From assembly GCA_030603665.1 (NCBI GenBank), contig JAUVXJ010000005.1:62001-126000 (forward strand): 64,000 nt of DNA, in the 5' to 3' direction. The notes beneath the pieces are model-generated. The model was not told where the DNA came from. It searched no databases and saw only the letters and a program-made list of their open reading frames with translations. Positions 1-7,306 of the stretch are shown piece after piece; position 1 is the first letter of the stretch, and the number at the start of each line of letters is the position of its first letter. The stretch is from Chloroflexota bacterium. Lineage in GTDB: Bacteria > Chloroflexota > Anaerolineae > UBA7937 > B3-Chlor. Both the position numbers and the translations under genes were made by a program.

Positions 1-6
1 CGGACC

Positions 7-1065
7 ATGACCGAAGTCGCCCGCGAATACATTGGCAGCATTCACCTGCACACCACCTCCTCCGACGGCGCTGCCAGCCACCTGGAGGTAGCCGGTGTCG
101 CTGCCCAGGCTGGGCTTGATTTCCTCATCGTGACGGACCACAACGCGTTTGCCAACGGACTGGATGGATGGTACGGCGACGTGTTGCTCCTGGTGGGGGA
201 GGAGATCAACGATAGCAGACTGGATCCCGCGGCCAATCACTACCTGGCCCTGGACATTAACCGACACGTTCCCGGCGACAGCGCCAGTTCCCAGGAAATC
301 ATCGATGCCGTCAGCGCCCAGGGGGGCTTCGGGTTCATTGCTCATCCCTTCGAGCACAGCCCGCCCTTCACCAAGGAACCAGAGCTTCCCTGGATCGACT
401 GGCAGGTCACGGGCTACACCGGCCTCGAGATCTGGAACTACATGTCCGAGTTCAAGAGCTACCTCCGAGACTTGCCCCGAGCGTTGTCGTTCATCTTGTT
501 CCCTCAGGCTGCGATCACGGGTCCCTTCCCAGAGACACTGGCCAAGTGGGACGAACTGCTCTTGCGCCAAAGGACGGCGGCCATCTCGGGCACCGACGCG
601 CACGGAAACATCTACAGACTAGGACCTCTCCGCCGAGCCCTCCTCCCATATGAACACTGCTTCAAGGCTTTGCGGACGCACATTCTCGCGTCGGAGCCAC
701 TCAACCGAGACTTGGAGCACGACCGGGAGGTGGTTCACGCTGCTCTGAAGGGTGGCAGGTCCTTCGTGGCTTACGATGCTATCGGAGACGCCACAGGCTT
801 CCGTTTCCAGGGTCGTAATGACCAGACCACGGCCACGGTGGGAGGGGAGATCTCACTTGCAGGCGAGGTTGACTTCGAGATTGAGGCCCCCTTGAGGGCC
901 GATCTTCGGCTGCTCAGGGACGGACTCGTGGTCGCTCAACAGAGGGGAAAGTCGCTGCGCCACACGGCCCGCGAGGCCGGCGTCTACCGGGTCGAGGCCC
1001 ACCGCAGATGCCTGCTCAAGAGCCGGGGCTGGGTGTTCACCAACCCTATCTACGTACGTCTTTGA
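7..1065 (+). CDS. PHP-domain metallohydrolase (CehA/McbA-like)
   Basis: Predicted metal-dependent phosphoesterase or hydrolase of the PHP superfamily. The N-terminus carries the signature HLHTTSSDG (residues about 14-22), then TDHN (about 43-46), HPFE in the middle and TDAHG near residue 197. These are the His/Asp clusters that bind a di- or trinuclear metal site in this fold. The C-terminal third (about 250-352) looks like a beta-rich accessory domain, as in CehA/McbA-type proteins. There is no signal peptide, so it is probably cytoplasmic. The substrate cannot be told from sequence. Only six bases precede the ATG, so the true start could lie outside the window. The 3' end overlaps the convergent secreted-protein gene by 16 bp. 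Confidence 0.75.
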   Translation: MTEVAREYIGSIHLHTTSSDGAASHLEVAGVAAQAGLDFLIVTDHNAFANGLDGWYGDVLLLVGEEINDSRLDPAANHYLALDINRHVPGDSASSQEIIDAVSAQGGFGFIAHPFEHSPPFTKEPELPWIDWQVTGYTGLEIWNYMSEFKSYLRDLPRALSFILFPQAAITGPFPETLAKWDELLLRQRTAAISGTDAHGNIYRLGPLRRALLPYEHCFKALRTHILASEPLNRDLEHDREVVHAALKGGRSFVAYDAIGDATGFRFQGRNDQTTATVGGEISLAGEVDFEIEAPLRADLRLLRDGLVVAQQRGKSLRHTAREAGVYRVEAHRRCLLKSRGWVFTNPIYVRL

Positions 1066-2111
1066 GAAAGCCACAGCAGGAGCGCCACCACGCCCAGCAC
1101 CCCCGCTCCCCCGAAAGAGATCGCAGCGACCGCCAACAGGATCTTCGGCGCCCGGTCCGGACTATCGGGCTGCGCTGCGGGCACAGGTGTAGCCGTGGCC
1201 GCCGAGATCGTGGCCGTGGGTGCCGAAGCGACGTTGGGAGCGGCCGCCTCCGCAGCAATCTCAGTCGCCTCGGGTATCTCCGTAGAAATTACAGTCGGCG
1301 CCGGAGTTTCCGTGGGCACGGGCGTATCGGTGGGCGGTGTGGTTGCCGTGGCGGTGGGCAGCGGTGTGTCGGTCGGCAAAGGCGTCTCAGTGGGCGGCAA
1401 AGGGGTCGAGGTGGCCGTGGGTGGCGGCGACGTGGGTGTGGGACTTGGAGGCACCGGCGTGGGCGTAGCGGCGGGCTGATTGGGATCCACGCTCAGAGTA
1501 ACGGCATCGAACCACACTTTGTCGTTGCCATGGGACTGGGGGTTATTCGCCCTCACGAATACTGTGATTGCTCCCCCCTGCGCCACTGCCGAGACCCGCA
1601 GCTGGGGGAAGATGCCTCCCAGTTCATCCCAGACCTCTGGGCTCCAGACGATGTTGGGCGACGTAGGATCGGTGTCGCCGGAGGGATCTATCCCCACCTT
1701 ACGTCCGATGAACTGGCCCGAGTTCCTCTCGCCCCCCTCACCAAACGATGCGTAGGCTGCCCACCCAACGGCCGCCACGTATGCGAGGCCGGGAGTGACC
1801 TCTACCTGCTGGAGTATGCCCGCCGTGAAGGGAAGCCACCCGCTGAAGATCTCCTGCGCGGGCGCCACGGGAGTCTCTCCAGCGGAGTTGAAGGCCGGTG
1901 TCTCCACCGCGAACTCTACGAACGCAGTCCAGCCAGTGGCCACGGCGCCGTAGGGGGGAACGTAGTCAAAGGTGTCAAACTGGCAATTGAAAGTCAAGTT
2001 GTCGGGGTCCTGACAGATATCCTGCCCCTGCACCACTCCCGGCACCGCCGCCAGCAGTAACAAGACCACCAGCAGTGGTCCAGCGAGTTTCCGTGTGTGC
2101 CTACCCCTCAT
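1050..2111 (-). CDS. Secreted, C-terminally anchored Thr/Pro-rich protein
   Basis: A 353-residue cell-surface protein of unknown function. It has an N-terminal signal peptide (basic start, then a Leu/Val-rich core ending near VQG). A beta-rich extracellular domain follows (about 30-205) with the motif RKVGIDP and, 11 residues on, SPNIVWSP. Next come a low-complexity Thr/Pro linker (about 210-315) and a C-terminal membrane helix ending in Arg residues. The globular domain clearly resembles the N-terminal domain of the protein at 14123-15775, which has RVGIDPYGGTNPNSPNIVWS at the matching place, so the two are paralogous modules. Probably a Gal-binding/CBM-like fold (inference). A good promoter lies just upstream. 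Confidence 0.7.
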   Translation of the reverse strand: MRGRHTRKLAGPLLVVLLLLAAVPGVVQGQDICQDPDNLTFNCQFDTFDYVPPYGAVATGWTAFVEFAVETPAFNSAGETPVAPAQEIFSGWLPFTAGILQQVEVTPGLAYVAAVGWAAYASFGEGGERNSGQFIGRKVGIDPSGDTDPTSPNIVWSPEVWDELGGIFPQLRVSAVAQGGAITVFVRANNPQSHGNDKVWFDAVTLSVDPNQPAATPTPVPPSPTPTSPPPTATSTPLPPTETPLPTDTPLPTATATTPPTDTPVPTETPAPTVISTEIPEATEIAAEAAAPNVASAPTATISAATATPVPAAQPDSPDRAPKILLAVAAISFGGAGVLGVVALLLWLSQRRT

Positions 2112-2158
2112 CTCACCTCGTCATGCCAAACGGCCTTGGCCGCGGCACTCAGGTTGGT

Positions 2159-2187
2159 AGTATAGCATGCCATGAGGGCACGGGCAA
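2159..2187 (-). promoter_or_regulatory. Sigma-70-type promoter for the secreted protein gene
   Basis: On the minus strand, TTGCCC and TATACT are separated by exactly 17 bp, and the -10 is preceded by TG (extended -10). It lies about 50 bp upstream of the start codon at 2111. Confidence 0.5.
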
Positions 2188-2247
2188 AGGGGGCTCACTT
2201 TCTGGTGGTATCTGGACTGCCCGCTGGGCAGCGATGGGGCCGGCAAT

Positions 2248-2281
2248 CTGTGGTAGGGCAAGTCGGGAGCTTGCCCCACAG
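2248..2281. repeat. Long inverted repeat / possible terminator hairpin
   Basis: Nested arms CTGTG/CACAG (2248-2252, 2277-2281) and GGGCAAG/CTTGCCC (2256-2262, 2270-2276) form a strong hairpin about 27 bp beyond the stop of the sulfur operon (2308). No T-run follows on either strand, so it may be an RNA-stabilising hairpin or a REP-like element rather than a classical terminator. Confidence 0.5.
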
Positions 2282-2307
2282 AGTTGCGCCAGCGTTTGAA
2301 GGCGCAG

Positions 2308-2748
2308 CTACTGGCAGGAGATGTCTCTCTCTCCCATCAGCTCTTGGAATGCATCGACCGCCGCCTGGCCAGTTGCCAGGTCACCTTTCTCGCCCTCCAG
2401 GTCAGAGGGTTGGAGCTTGACGATCCATCCTTCACCGTAGGGATCGTCGTTGACCAGAGTCGGGCTTGCAGTTACCGCCTCGTTGATGGCGATGATCTCG
2501 CCCGAGACCGGTGCGGGAATGGGGCCTACCCACTTGCCGCTCTCCAGGGTTCCCATGCTCTTGCCGCGGGCTACTGTCCGTCCCAGCTTCTTGGCCGTCA
2601 CCGCGACGACGCTGCCTGCAACGGCCTGGCCCGGGTCGGGGACGCCTGCCGTCACCGTGCCATCCTCCTCGAAGCGGGCCCACACGAGCTTGTCGCCCGC
2701 CAGGTAGTACAGATCCTCCGGTATGTTGCAGCCGTTGATCTCCGCCAT
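2308..2748 (-). CDS. Lipoyl-carrier protein, GcvH / LbpA-like
   Basis: A 146-residue protein of the glycine-cleavage H-protein fold. The segment TLESGKWVGPIPAPVSGE matches the lipoylation loop (ES.K....PVSGE), so the Lys of ESGK is the likely lipoyl site; the H-protein-like YGEGWIVKL follows. No other glycine cleavage gene is near. It is instead the last gene of an operon with DsrK-, DsrM-, DsrE- and TusA-like proteins, which resembles the lipoate-binding LbpA proteins of sHdr sulfur-oxidation clusters. Inference: the lipoyl dithiol or a bound sulfur atom is handled by the adjacent DsrK-like protein. The protein ends in a penultimate Cys (SCQ), which is unusual for GcvH. The ATG at 2748 is preferred to an upstream in-frame start at 2775 because GGAGGAA lies just before it. 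Confidence 0.8.
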   Translation of the reverse strand: MAEINGCNIPEDLYYLAGDKLVWARFEEDGTVTAGVPDPGQAVAGSVVAVTAKKLGRTVARGKSMGTLESGKWVGPIPAPVSGEIIAINEAVTASPTLVNDDPYGEGWIVKLQPSDLEGEKGDLATGQAAVDAFQELMGERDISCQ

Positions 2749-2758
2749 GTTTCCTCCT

Positions 2759-4063
2759 CTACTCCTCCTTCTCATCCATGATCAGCGCATCCGCCACCAG
2801 ATCCGTCACGCCACCCACGGAAACATCGACTCCATAGTGCTCCGCCAGTTCTATGAGCTGAAGCTTGCAGTTGTCGCAGGCCGTGGCCACCACCTCAGCG
2901 CCGCTCTCCCTCATCTGATCGGCCTTGGGCTTGCCCGCGTTCAGACGCACCTCATCGTACTCCGGGATGGCGATCACACCGCCCCCGCCGCCGCAACACC
3001 AGGCCTCCGCGCCGCTGGGCGTCATCTCCACGAACTCCTCGCACGCCGCCTCCAGGCAGGCCCGCGGCTGCTCCAATAGCCCACCTTTTCTGGAGAGGTT
3101 GCAGGGGTCGTGATAGGTCACCAGTTTCTTGTTCACGGAAGGATCGACCTTGATCCGCCCCTCTGAGATGTACTCCGAGATTAGCTCCACGATGTTCTTC
3201 ACTTCGAAGGGGAACGGCTTGCCCAGCCAGGTCTCCGCGGCGTACTTCATGGACCAGTACGAATGCCCGCACTCACTCAGCAAGAGGACCTCGGCTCCCA
3301 GTCGCTCCATCTCGTCCACCAGTCGCTGGGACATCTCATCCCTCTTCTCTTCCTCACCGGAGAAGAGGCCGAAGTTGGTGGCATCGAATCGCCGGGTGCT
3401 CATCGTCCAGTCCTCTCCCGCGGCGTAGAAGATCTTGGCCGCTGAGATAATCACGCTGGGGAAACGCATGATCTGAATCGGCGTGGGCACGAAGAGCACT
3501 CGCGCGCCTTCCTTATCCAGGGGTATGGTCGCCTCGTCGTCGTCCACCGCGTCCTGAAGCTCCTCTTCAAACCACTCCACCCTGTCCATGAATTGCTCAT
3601 CGGTGATGGCCAGCGTATTGCCTGTTTCGTAGGCGTTGTTGGTGTGCTCCTCCAGCCCTGCGGGCACTCTGCCAGCGTCGGCCAGCAGTGACCTGATGAC
3701 GGCCACCATGGAGGCGTTGTCGATGCCAAACGGACAGTACAAAGCGCAGCGCCGGCACAGCGTGCATTGGTAGGCCATCCTCTGCAAGCGGTCCAAGACC
3801 TCCTCGTTCAGGTCCTGAGCCCCCACCAATCGCGGCGCGATCTGGCCCAGCTTGGTGTAGTACCGCTTGTAGACCCTCTCCAATTGTTGAGCCCGGGCCG
3901 ACGGAATCTGATCCACGTCGCCGGTCCCTACGTAAAGGTGGCACGAATCCGCACATATGCCGCAATGGGCACAGACATCAAGAGACGTCTCGATCGGCCC
4001 CTTGACTCTGTCCCTGAGCAACTCCACCAACTCTTGAGTATCTGTGTCTACCCCGTTTACCAC
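2759..4063 (-). CDS. DsrK / HdrD-like iron-sulfur heterodisulfide reductase subunit
   Basis: A 434-residue cytoplasmic Fe-S protein. Two [4Fe-4S] motifs lie near the N-terminus: CAHCGICADSC (about 31-41) and CTLCRRCALYC (about 101-111). The C-terminal half carries a CCG domain: DPCN, then CCGGGGG, then CDNC about 35 residues later. This is the pattern that holds the noncubane cluster in HdrB/HdrD and DsrK. The first CCG half is degenerate (ECGHSY). No membrane helices are present, so it would dock on the b-type cytochrome encoded just upstream. Known relatives pass electrons between menaquinol and a thiol/disulfide carrier (DsrC or CoM-S-S-CoB). Here the gene 10 bp downstream encodes a lipoyl protein, so a lipoyl dithiol partner is inferred. 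Confidence 0.8.
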   Translation of the reverse strand: MVNGVDTDTQELVELLRDRVKGPIETSLDVCAHCGICADSCHLYVGTGDVDQIPSARAQQLERVYKRYYTKLGQIAPRLVGAQDLNEEVLDRLQRMAYQCTLCRRCALYCPFGIDNASMVAVIRSLLADAGRVPAGLEEHTNNAYETGNTLAITDEQFMDRVEWFEEELQDAVDDDEATIPLDKEGARVLFVPTPIQIMRFPSVIISAAKIFYAAGEDWTMSTRRFDATNFGLFSGEEEKRDEMSQRLVDEMERLGAEVLLLSECGHSYWSMKYAAETWLGKPFPFEVKNIVELISEYISEGRIKVDPSVNKKLVTYHDPCNLSRKGGLLEQPRACLEAACEEFVEMTPSGAEAWCCGGGGGVIAIPEYDEVRLNAGKPKADQMRESGAEVVATACDNCKLQLIELAEHYGVDVSVGGVTDLVADALIMDEKEE

Positions 4064-4100
4064 GCTCGCTACCTCACGCCAGCACTTGACAGCGGCTGAA

Positions 4101-4811
4101 CTATCTCAGTGTCCACTTCAGCGTCAGCCCGCCCCCAATCACGTGCACCAGTTTGCTGAAGGGGAAGTAGATGAGAAACAGCTGCACCAGCAGGAAGTGC
4201 AGCAGGAAGATCGGGTTCTGCACTGGCACACCGAACCTGAGACCGAAGAGATTGGAGAAGAAGGCGCGATACGGTTCCAGCTCGATGTGCATCAAGAACC
4301 GCATGTAGTTCCCCGTCACAGCGACGGCCAGAAGCAGAAGCAAGAGCAGATAGTCACTGGGCACCGACAGGCTCCTCACTGGCATCCGCAGCCTGCGCAC
4401 CAGCAGCGCCACCAGTCCCAGCATGAACACCGCGCCCGACGCTCCTCCACCAAGCAACGCCAGCGTGTCAACCTGCTCCGGCGTGAGTCGCAGCAGGTTC
4501 CACAGCCAGCTGAAATCGATAAACAGGCGGAAATGGCCTACCACGAATACGAAGATGGATACGTGAAAGAGCCAGCTTACGGCCCACAGCGCCTTCGAGC
4601 CTTTGAACACTCGACGGAAGGTGACCACCTCGGTCGCGATCTCGCCCATGGCGCTTCCTGCGCTGCGCCTCTGCGGCGGTACGACCAGGGACACCGCAGC
4701 CCTAGGACTGCGCCACCAGTGGATCACTCTGTAGGCTATCCCACCGAAGAAGACAACTGCGGTGATGAACGGCAGCACATTGGAAACGAACCACGCAAAC
4801 CAGTAGTACAT
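4101..4811 (-). CDS. DsrM / NarI-like cytochrome b membrane subunit
   Basis: A 236-residue integral membrane protein with about five to six hydrophobic helices, resembling the NarI/DsrM/HdrE family that binds heme b and exchanges electrons with menaquinone. Candidate heme ligands are His residues in FHVSIFVFVVGHF (about 83-95) and in the last helix pair (LLHFLLVQ, KLVHVIGG). It is 37 bp upstream of the DsrK-like gene, the usual MK pairing. It lacks DsrJ/O/P companions, so it is a minimal two-subunit complex like HdrED or short DsrMK. The direction of electron flow cannot be read from sequence. Confidence 0.75.
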   Translation of the reverse strand: MYYWFAWFVSNVLPFITAVVFFGGIAYRVIHWWRSPRAAVSLVVPPQRRSAGSAMGEIATEVVTFRRVFKGSKALWAVSWLFHVSIFVFVVGHFRLFIDFSWLWNLLRLTPEQVDTLALLGGGASGAVFMLGLVALLVRRLRMPVRSLSVPSDYLLLLLLLAVAVTGNYMRFLMHIELEPYRAFFSNLFGLRFGVPVQNPIFLLHFLLVQLFLIYFPFSKLVHVIGGGLTLKWTLR

Positions 4812-4910
4812 AGGCCCCTCACACCCATCGGAACAGCAGGCACCCGCGCCTGGGAGGCAGGGCCGCTCAAGCCAGCTCCCCCCGCGGCCTCGCGGTGCTG
4901 CGTCCAGTCC

Positions 4911-5294
4911 CTAGAAGGTTATCACTACATCGGCGTCCAGGGCCATGCCGTTGAAGGCCGCGCCGCCGATCATCTCCACGCCATCAATGAGATCCTCCAT
5001 GATCAGATCGTGCAGGTCTAGGCTGGGCTGGCAGACGTAGAACTTCACATCCAGTTCCTGAGCCTGGTCCATGAAGAACCGCAGGCTCTGACCACCCTTG
5101 CCGCGCTTGATCATCAACTCCTCGGCTACACCCTGCTTGAGGAGAGTGGCGCCGTTCATGGTGAAATAGATGCCGGCCTCGATGTCCATGGCGGCGGCAG
5201 CCGCAGCCAGAAAGAACGGCGTGGCGCTCTTCCCAGGCTCATCCACACCGTGCGTCTGCACGTACATGATGCTCTTAGTCTCTTCCTCGCTCAC
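4911..5294 (-). CDS. DsrE-family small sulfur-relay protein
   Basis: A 127-residue DsrE/F-like protein. The start THGVDEPGKSATPFFLAAAA and the segment FYVCQPSLDLH (Cys about residue 80) fit the fold in which one conserved Cys carries persulfide sulfur. It follows a DsrE2-like gene and is probably a partner or acceptor in TusA-dependent sulfur transfer. The GTG at 5294 is chosen because GGAG lies 7 bases before it; an upstream in-frame ATG at 5375 has no ribosome site and would add a Pro/Gly-rich tail not typical of the family. Confidence 0.75.
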   Translation of the reverse strand: MSEEETKSIMYVQTHGVDEPGKSATPFFLAAAAAAMDIEAGIYFTMNGATLLKQGVAEELMIKRGKGGQSLRFFMDQAQELDVKFYVCQPSLDLHDLIMEDLIDGVEMIGGAAFNGMALDADVVITF

Positions 5295-5320
5295 AACCTT
5301 TCTCCTTTCATCGAGCTCTC

Positions 5321-5347
5321 CCCCACCTGGCACCCAGCCGGGTGGGG
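5321..5347. repeat. Hairpin in the DsrE2-DsrE intercistronic space
   Basis: CCCCACC (5321-5327) and GGTGGGG (5341-5347) form a 7-bp stem with a 13-base loop, about 27 nt before the GTG of the DsrE-like gene. It sits in the longest internal gap of the operon (165 bp) and could mark mRNA processing or partial termination. Confidence 0.35.
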
Positions 5348-5459
5348 CTCTGCCCACACGACGGCTTGACTGCAACCGGCGCAGGCGAGTCGGCCCACAC
5401 CACGCTGGCTCCCAGCCAGAGGAGCAGCGCTGTTGGCTGCTTCGGCCTAATCGCAGTGA

Positions 5460-5957
5460 CTAGATATACAGCTGTACATCCGCGTCAGCCGCGAAGTCCA
5501 GGAACGTCGTGGCCCCCACCAGCTCGCAGCCGTCGATGAGGTCCTCTTCGTCGACTCCCATCACACCCATGGTCATGGCACAGGCGAAGAACCGAACCCC
5601 CATCTCCTGGGCCATTTCCACGAATTCTGGTATGCTAGGCAGGTTTGCCCCGCCCATCCAGCTCTTCATGAATGCCGTGGCCACGTGAGTCATGCCGGGA
5701 ATGATGCCGATGATGTTGGGGACCTTGACGGGCAGCGCGGGTATCGGCTCCGGCATGGCCGGATTGCCAATGGGCGCCACCTTCAGAGCGTTCATCCTCT
5801 TCTTGCTGATTATGTCAAATCCGTAGAAGGTGAAGAAGATTCCCACTTCCCAATCCATGGCCGCCGCTGTGGTGGCCAGAATCAACGGAGAATAGGCCTC
5901 ATCCAGCGCCCCCTTGGACGCCACCAAGGCCAGTCGCTTCTTTCTCTCTTTTGCCAT
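5460..5957 (-). CDS. DsrE2-like sulfurtransferase
   Basis: A 165-residue protein of the DsrE2 type: KKRLALVASKGALDEAYSPL at the start, a hydrophobic face (GIFFTFYGFDI), and the Cys-bearing segment FFACAMTMGVMGV (Cys about 126) before DEEDLIDGCELVGA. DsrE2 proteins accept or donate sulfane sulfur with TusA and are often membrane-associated. The gene starts 17 bp after tusA ends, a classic tusA-dsrE2 arrangement. The same frame stays open upstream to 6377, but that stretch only shadows tusA, and the ATG at 5957 gives the family length. Confidence 0.8.
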   Translation of the reverse strand: MAKERKKRLALVASKGALDEAYSPLILATTAAAMDWEVGIFFTFYGFDIISKKRMNALKVAPIGNPAMPEPIPALPVKVPNIIGIIPGMTHVATAFMKSWMGGANLPSIPEFVEMAQEMGVRFFACAMTMGVMGVDEEDLIDGCELVGATTFLDFAADADVQLYI

Positions 5958-5974
5958 TGCCTTGTCTACCTCTC

Positions 5975-6217
5975 CTATTTCTTGCGACGGACGTAGAACT
6001 TGAACACACCGCCCTCTTCTTTCATCTCCAGCAACTCGTGGCCCGTCTGCTTGGCCCAGGCTTGCATGTCGGCCTTGGAGCCCGGGTCGTCGGCCAGCAT
6101 CTCCACCACCTGACCGACCTCGATCTCCTTGATGTCTTTGGCGATCTTCACGATGGGCATGGGGCAGAACAACCCCTTGTAGTCCACCGTCTTCTCCACT
6201 TTCATTTCTGCGCTCAT
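5975..6217 (-). CDS. tusA: TusA-family sulfur carrier
   Basis: An 80-residue sulfur carrier. The defining CPMP motif (GLFCPMPIVKIAKDI) is at about residues 17-20, where the Cys carries persulfide. The remaining two-layer alpha/beta pattern, ending in FKFYVRRK, is typical. ATG at 6217 has GGAGGG seven bases upstream, so the in-frame ATG at 6232 is less likely. Its position after an ArsR gene and before DsrE2 and DsrE genes indicates a role in delivering sulfur to the DsrMK/lipoyl module rather than only tRNA thiolation. Confidence 0.85.
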   Translation of the reverse strand: MSAEMKVEKTVDYKGLFCPMPIVKIAKDIKEIEVGQVVEMLADDPGSKADMQAWAKQTGHELLEMKEEGGVFKFYVRRKK

Positions 6218-6285
6218 TCTCGATCCCTCCATCTCGTCGGTTCTCGTGCCGTAGGCGGCCCGCCGCCGCTACGGACGGTTGTCCC

Positions 6286-6618
6286 CTATTCCAATGCCTC
6301 TGCCAACGCCGAACGCTTGGCGAGCAGCTCAGCAAGTACCGCTCGCAGCAAGTCCAGGGCCTGGATGACCCTATCATCCGCCAAAGAGTAGTAGATGCTC
6401 ACTCCATCTCGCTCCGTGCGCACCATAGACCGCTCACGCAGCACCTTGAGGTGCCGTGACGCGGTCGGCCGATCCATGCCCACGGATTCCATGAGCGCGC
6501 CTACGTTTTTCGGACCGTCGCTCAAAGCATAGAGAATGGAGATACGGCGTGGGTCGGCCAGACACTGGCAGATCTCTGCGTGAAGCTGATCTATCTCCTG
6601 CTGAAGAGCCTTGTCCAC
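6286..6618 (-). CDS. ArsR-family winged-helix regulator of the sulfur operon
   Basis: A 110-residue ArsR/SmtB-type repressor with a winged helix centred on the recognition segment VGMDRPTASRHLKVLRE (about 47-63) and the wing ERDGVSIYYSL. A Cys pair, CQC, sits at residues 17-19 just before LADPRRISIL. This is not the Cys spacing of the sulfane-sulfur sensors SqrR/BigR, so the inducer is unknown; a thiol or metal signal through CQC is possible. It is the first gene of the sulfur operon and lies directly downstream of a consensus promoter with repeated half sites, so it probably represses its own operon. Confidence 0.85.
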   Translation of the reverse strand: MDKALQQEIDQLHAEICQCLADPRRISILYALSDGPKNVGALMESVGMDRPTASRHLKVLRERSMVRTERDGVSIYYSLADDRVIQALDLLRAVLAELLAKRSALAEALE

Positions 6619-6706
6619 CTATCGAACCTCCCTTCGATCAACACTGAGTTCCCACTCACGCCCTCGTAGTGGAGGTGCCGATGTTCATATGTCCGCTTTC
6701 ACGTAT

Positions 6707-6735
6707 ATATTAACATACACTCTCACGTTTGTCAA
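6707..6735 (-). promoter_or_regulatory. Consensus promoter and likely operator of the arsR-tusA-dsr operon
   Basis: On the minus strand TTGACA and TAATAT are separated by exactly 17 bp. The region is AT-rich against its surroundings. The hexamer TCACGT occurs twice 24 bp apart (6699-6704 and 6723-6728), flanking the -10, and CATATG lies just downstream. These are candidate ArsR operator elements; the promoter itself is well supported, the operator is inference. Confidence 0.75.
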
Positions 6736-6858
6736 GTGGGTCAGCCGGCCAACTGCATCGCAGCTGCGCGCTGAGCCACAGTCCCAGCGCGTGGAGCGGC
6801 AGGCCAACGACTGCTCTGGAGCATGCCTGCTCGCTCTCCCCTCCATGCCGCACCAACG

Positions 6859-6895
6859 AAAAAGCCGCCAGATCCTCTGAGGGGAATCTGGCGGC
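6859..6895 (-). terminator. Rho-independent terminator of trxA
   Basis: A perfect 10-bp stem (GCCGCCAGAT at 6864-6873, ATCTGGCGGC at 6886-6895) is followed on the minus strand by TTTTT. It lies 26 bp beyond the thioredoxin stop codon. Confidence 0.9.
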
Positions 6896-6920
6896 TGCTG
6901 TAGCTCCTAAGATGGTGAAG

Positions 6921-7253
6921 CTAGTCGGTGTTCACGTGAGGACTGATCTTCTTCAACAACTGCTCCTTGGGCATCCAGCCCACGAGCGTCTCCACAGGCT
7001 CGCCGTTCTTGAATACGATCAAAGTGGGTATCCCCCGGATTCCATACCGCGTGGGGGTCTCGGGGTTGTTATCGACGTCCAGCTTGGTGACCTTCAGTTG
7101 ACCATCGTGCTCTTGAGCAATCTCCTCGATAATGGGAGCGATGGCGTGACACGGACCGCACCAGTCGGCCCAGAAATCGGTGATCACGGGCAGCGAGGCC
7201 TGGAGCACCTCCTCCTCGAAGGTATCATCGGTCACCGCGATCGGCTCAGACAT
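6921..7253 (-). CDS. trxA: Thioredoxin
   Basis: A 110-residue thioredoxin with the redox motif WCGPC (about residues 30-34), the cis-Pro segment GIRGIPTLIVFKNG and the C-terminal GWMPKEQLLKKI helix. It reduces disulfides in the cytoplasm. It has its own promoter (-35 overlapping the end of gpsA), a GGAGG ribosome site and its own terminator, so it is a single-gene unit, although its position next to the sulfur operon may be meaningful. Confidence 0.95.
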   Translation of the reverse strand: MSEPIAVTDDTFEEEVLQASLPVITDFWADWCGPCHAIAPIIEEIAQEHDGQLKVTKLDVDNNPETPTRYGIRGIPTLIVFKNGEPVETLVGWMPKEQLLKKISPHVNTD

Positions 7254-7277
7254 AGGGATCCTCCTGCGTTTTATCTT

Positions 7278-7306
7278 ATACTACAATGGTAATGAACCCC
7301 GGTCAA
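7278..7306 (-). promoter_or_regulatory. trxA promoter
   Basis: Minus-strand TTGACC and TAGTAT with a 17-bp spacer; the -35 overlaps the last codons of gpsA. Transcription would start about 20 bases before the trxA ATG. Confidence 0.6.

Larger units (their letters stand above)
6619..6920. other. Intergenic region between arsR and trxA
   Basis: About 300 bp without a gene. It holds the arsR operon promoter (6707-6735) with possible operator repeats, and the thioredoxin terminator (6859-6895). Between 6740 and 6855 nothing further is recognised. Confidence 0.6.

Noticed and set aside
1195..1480. Repetitive DNA that could be mistaken for a CRISPR array or tandem repeat
   Set aside because: It encodes the irregular Thr/Pro stalk of the minus-strand protein; there are no fixed repeats with unique spacers.
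1008..2060. 350-codon plus-strand open frame opposite the secreted protein
   Set aside because: Arg/Gly-rich translation with no domain; it is the mirror of the Thr/Pro-rich repeats of the minus-strand gene, which has a signal peptide and anchor.
2308..2748. Glycine cleavage system H protein as a housekeeping call
   Set aside because: No gcvT or gcvP gene is near and the gene is embedded in a sulfur operon, so an LbpA-like role is more likely.
4044..5021. 325-codon plus-strand open frame
   Set aside because: Gln/His-rich with no recognisable domain, lying over the DsrM-like gene whose helices are clear.
5958..6377. In-frame extension upstream of the DsrE2-like gene
   Set aside because: It overlaps tusA completely; the ATG at 5957 gives the expected DsrE2 length.
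6286..6618. SqrR/BigR-type persulfide sensor
   Set aside because: The protein has only the CQC pair at residues 17-19 and lacks the two well-separated Cys of those sensors.
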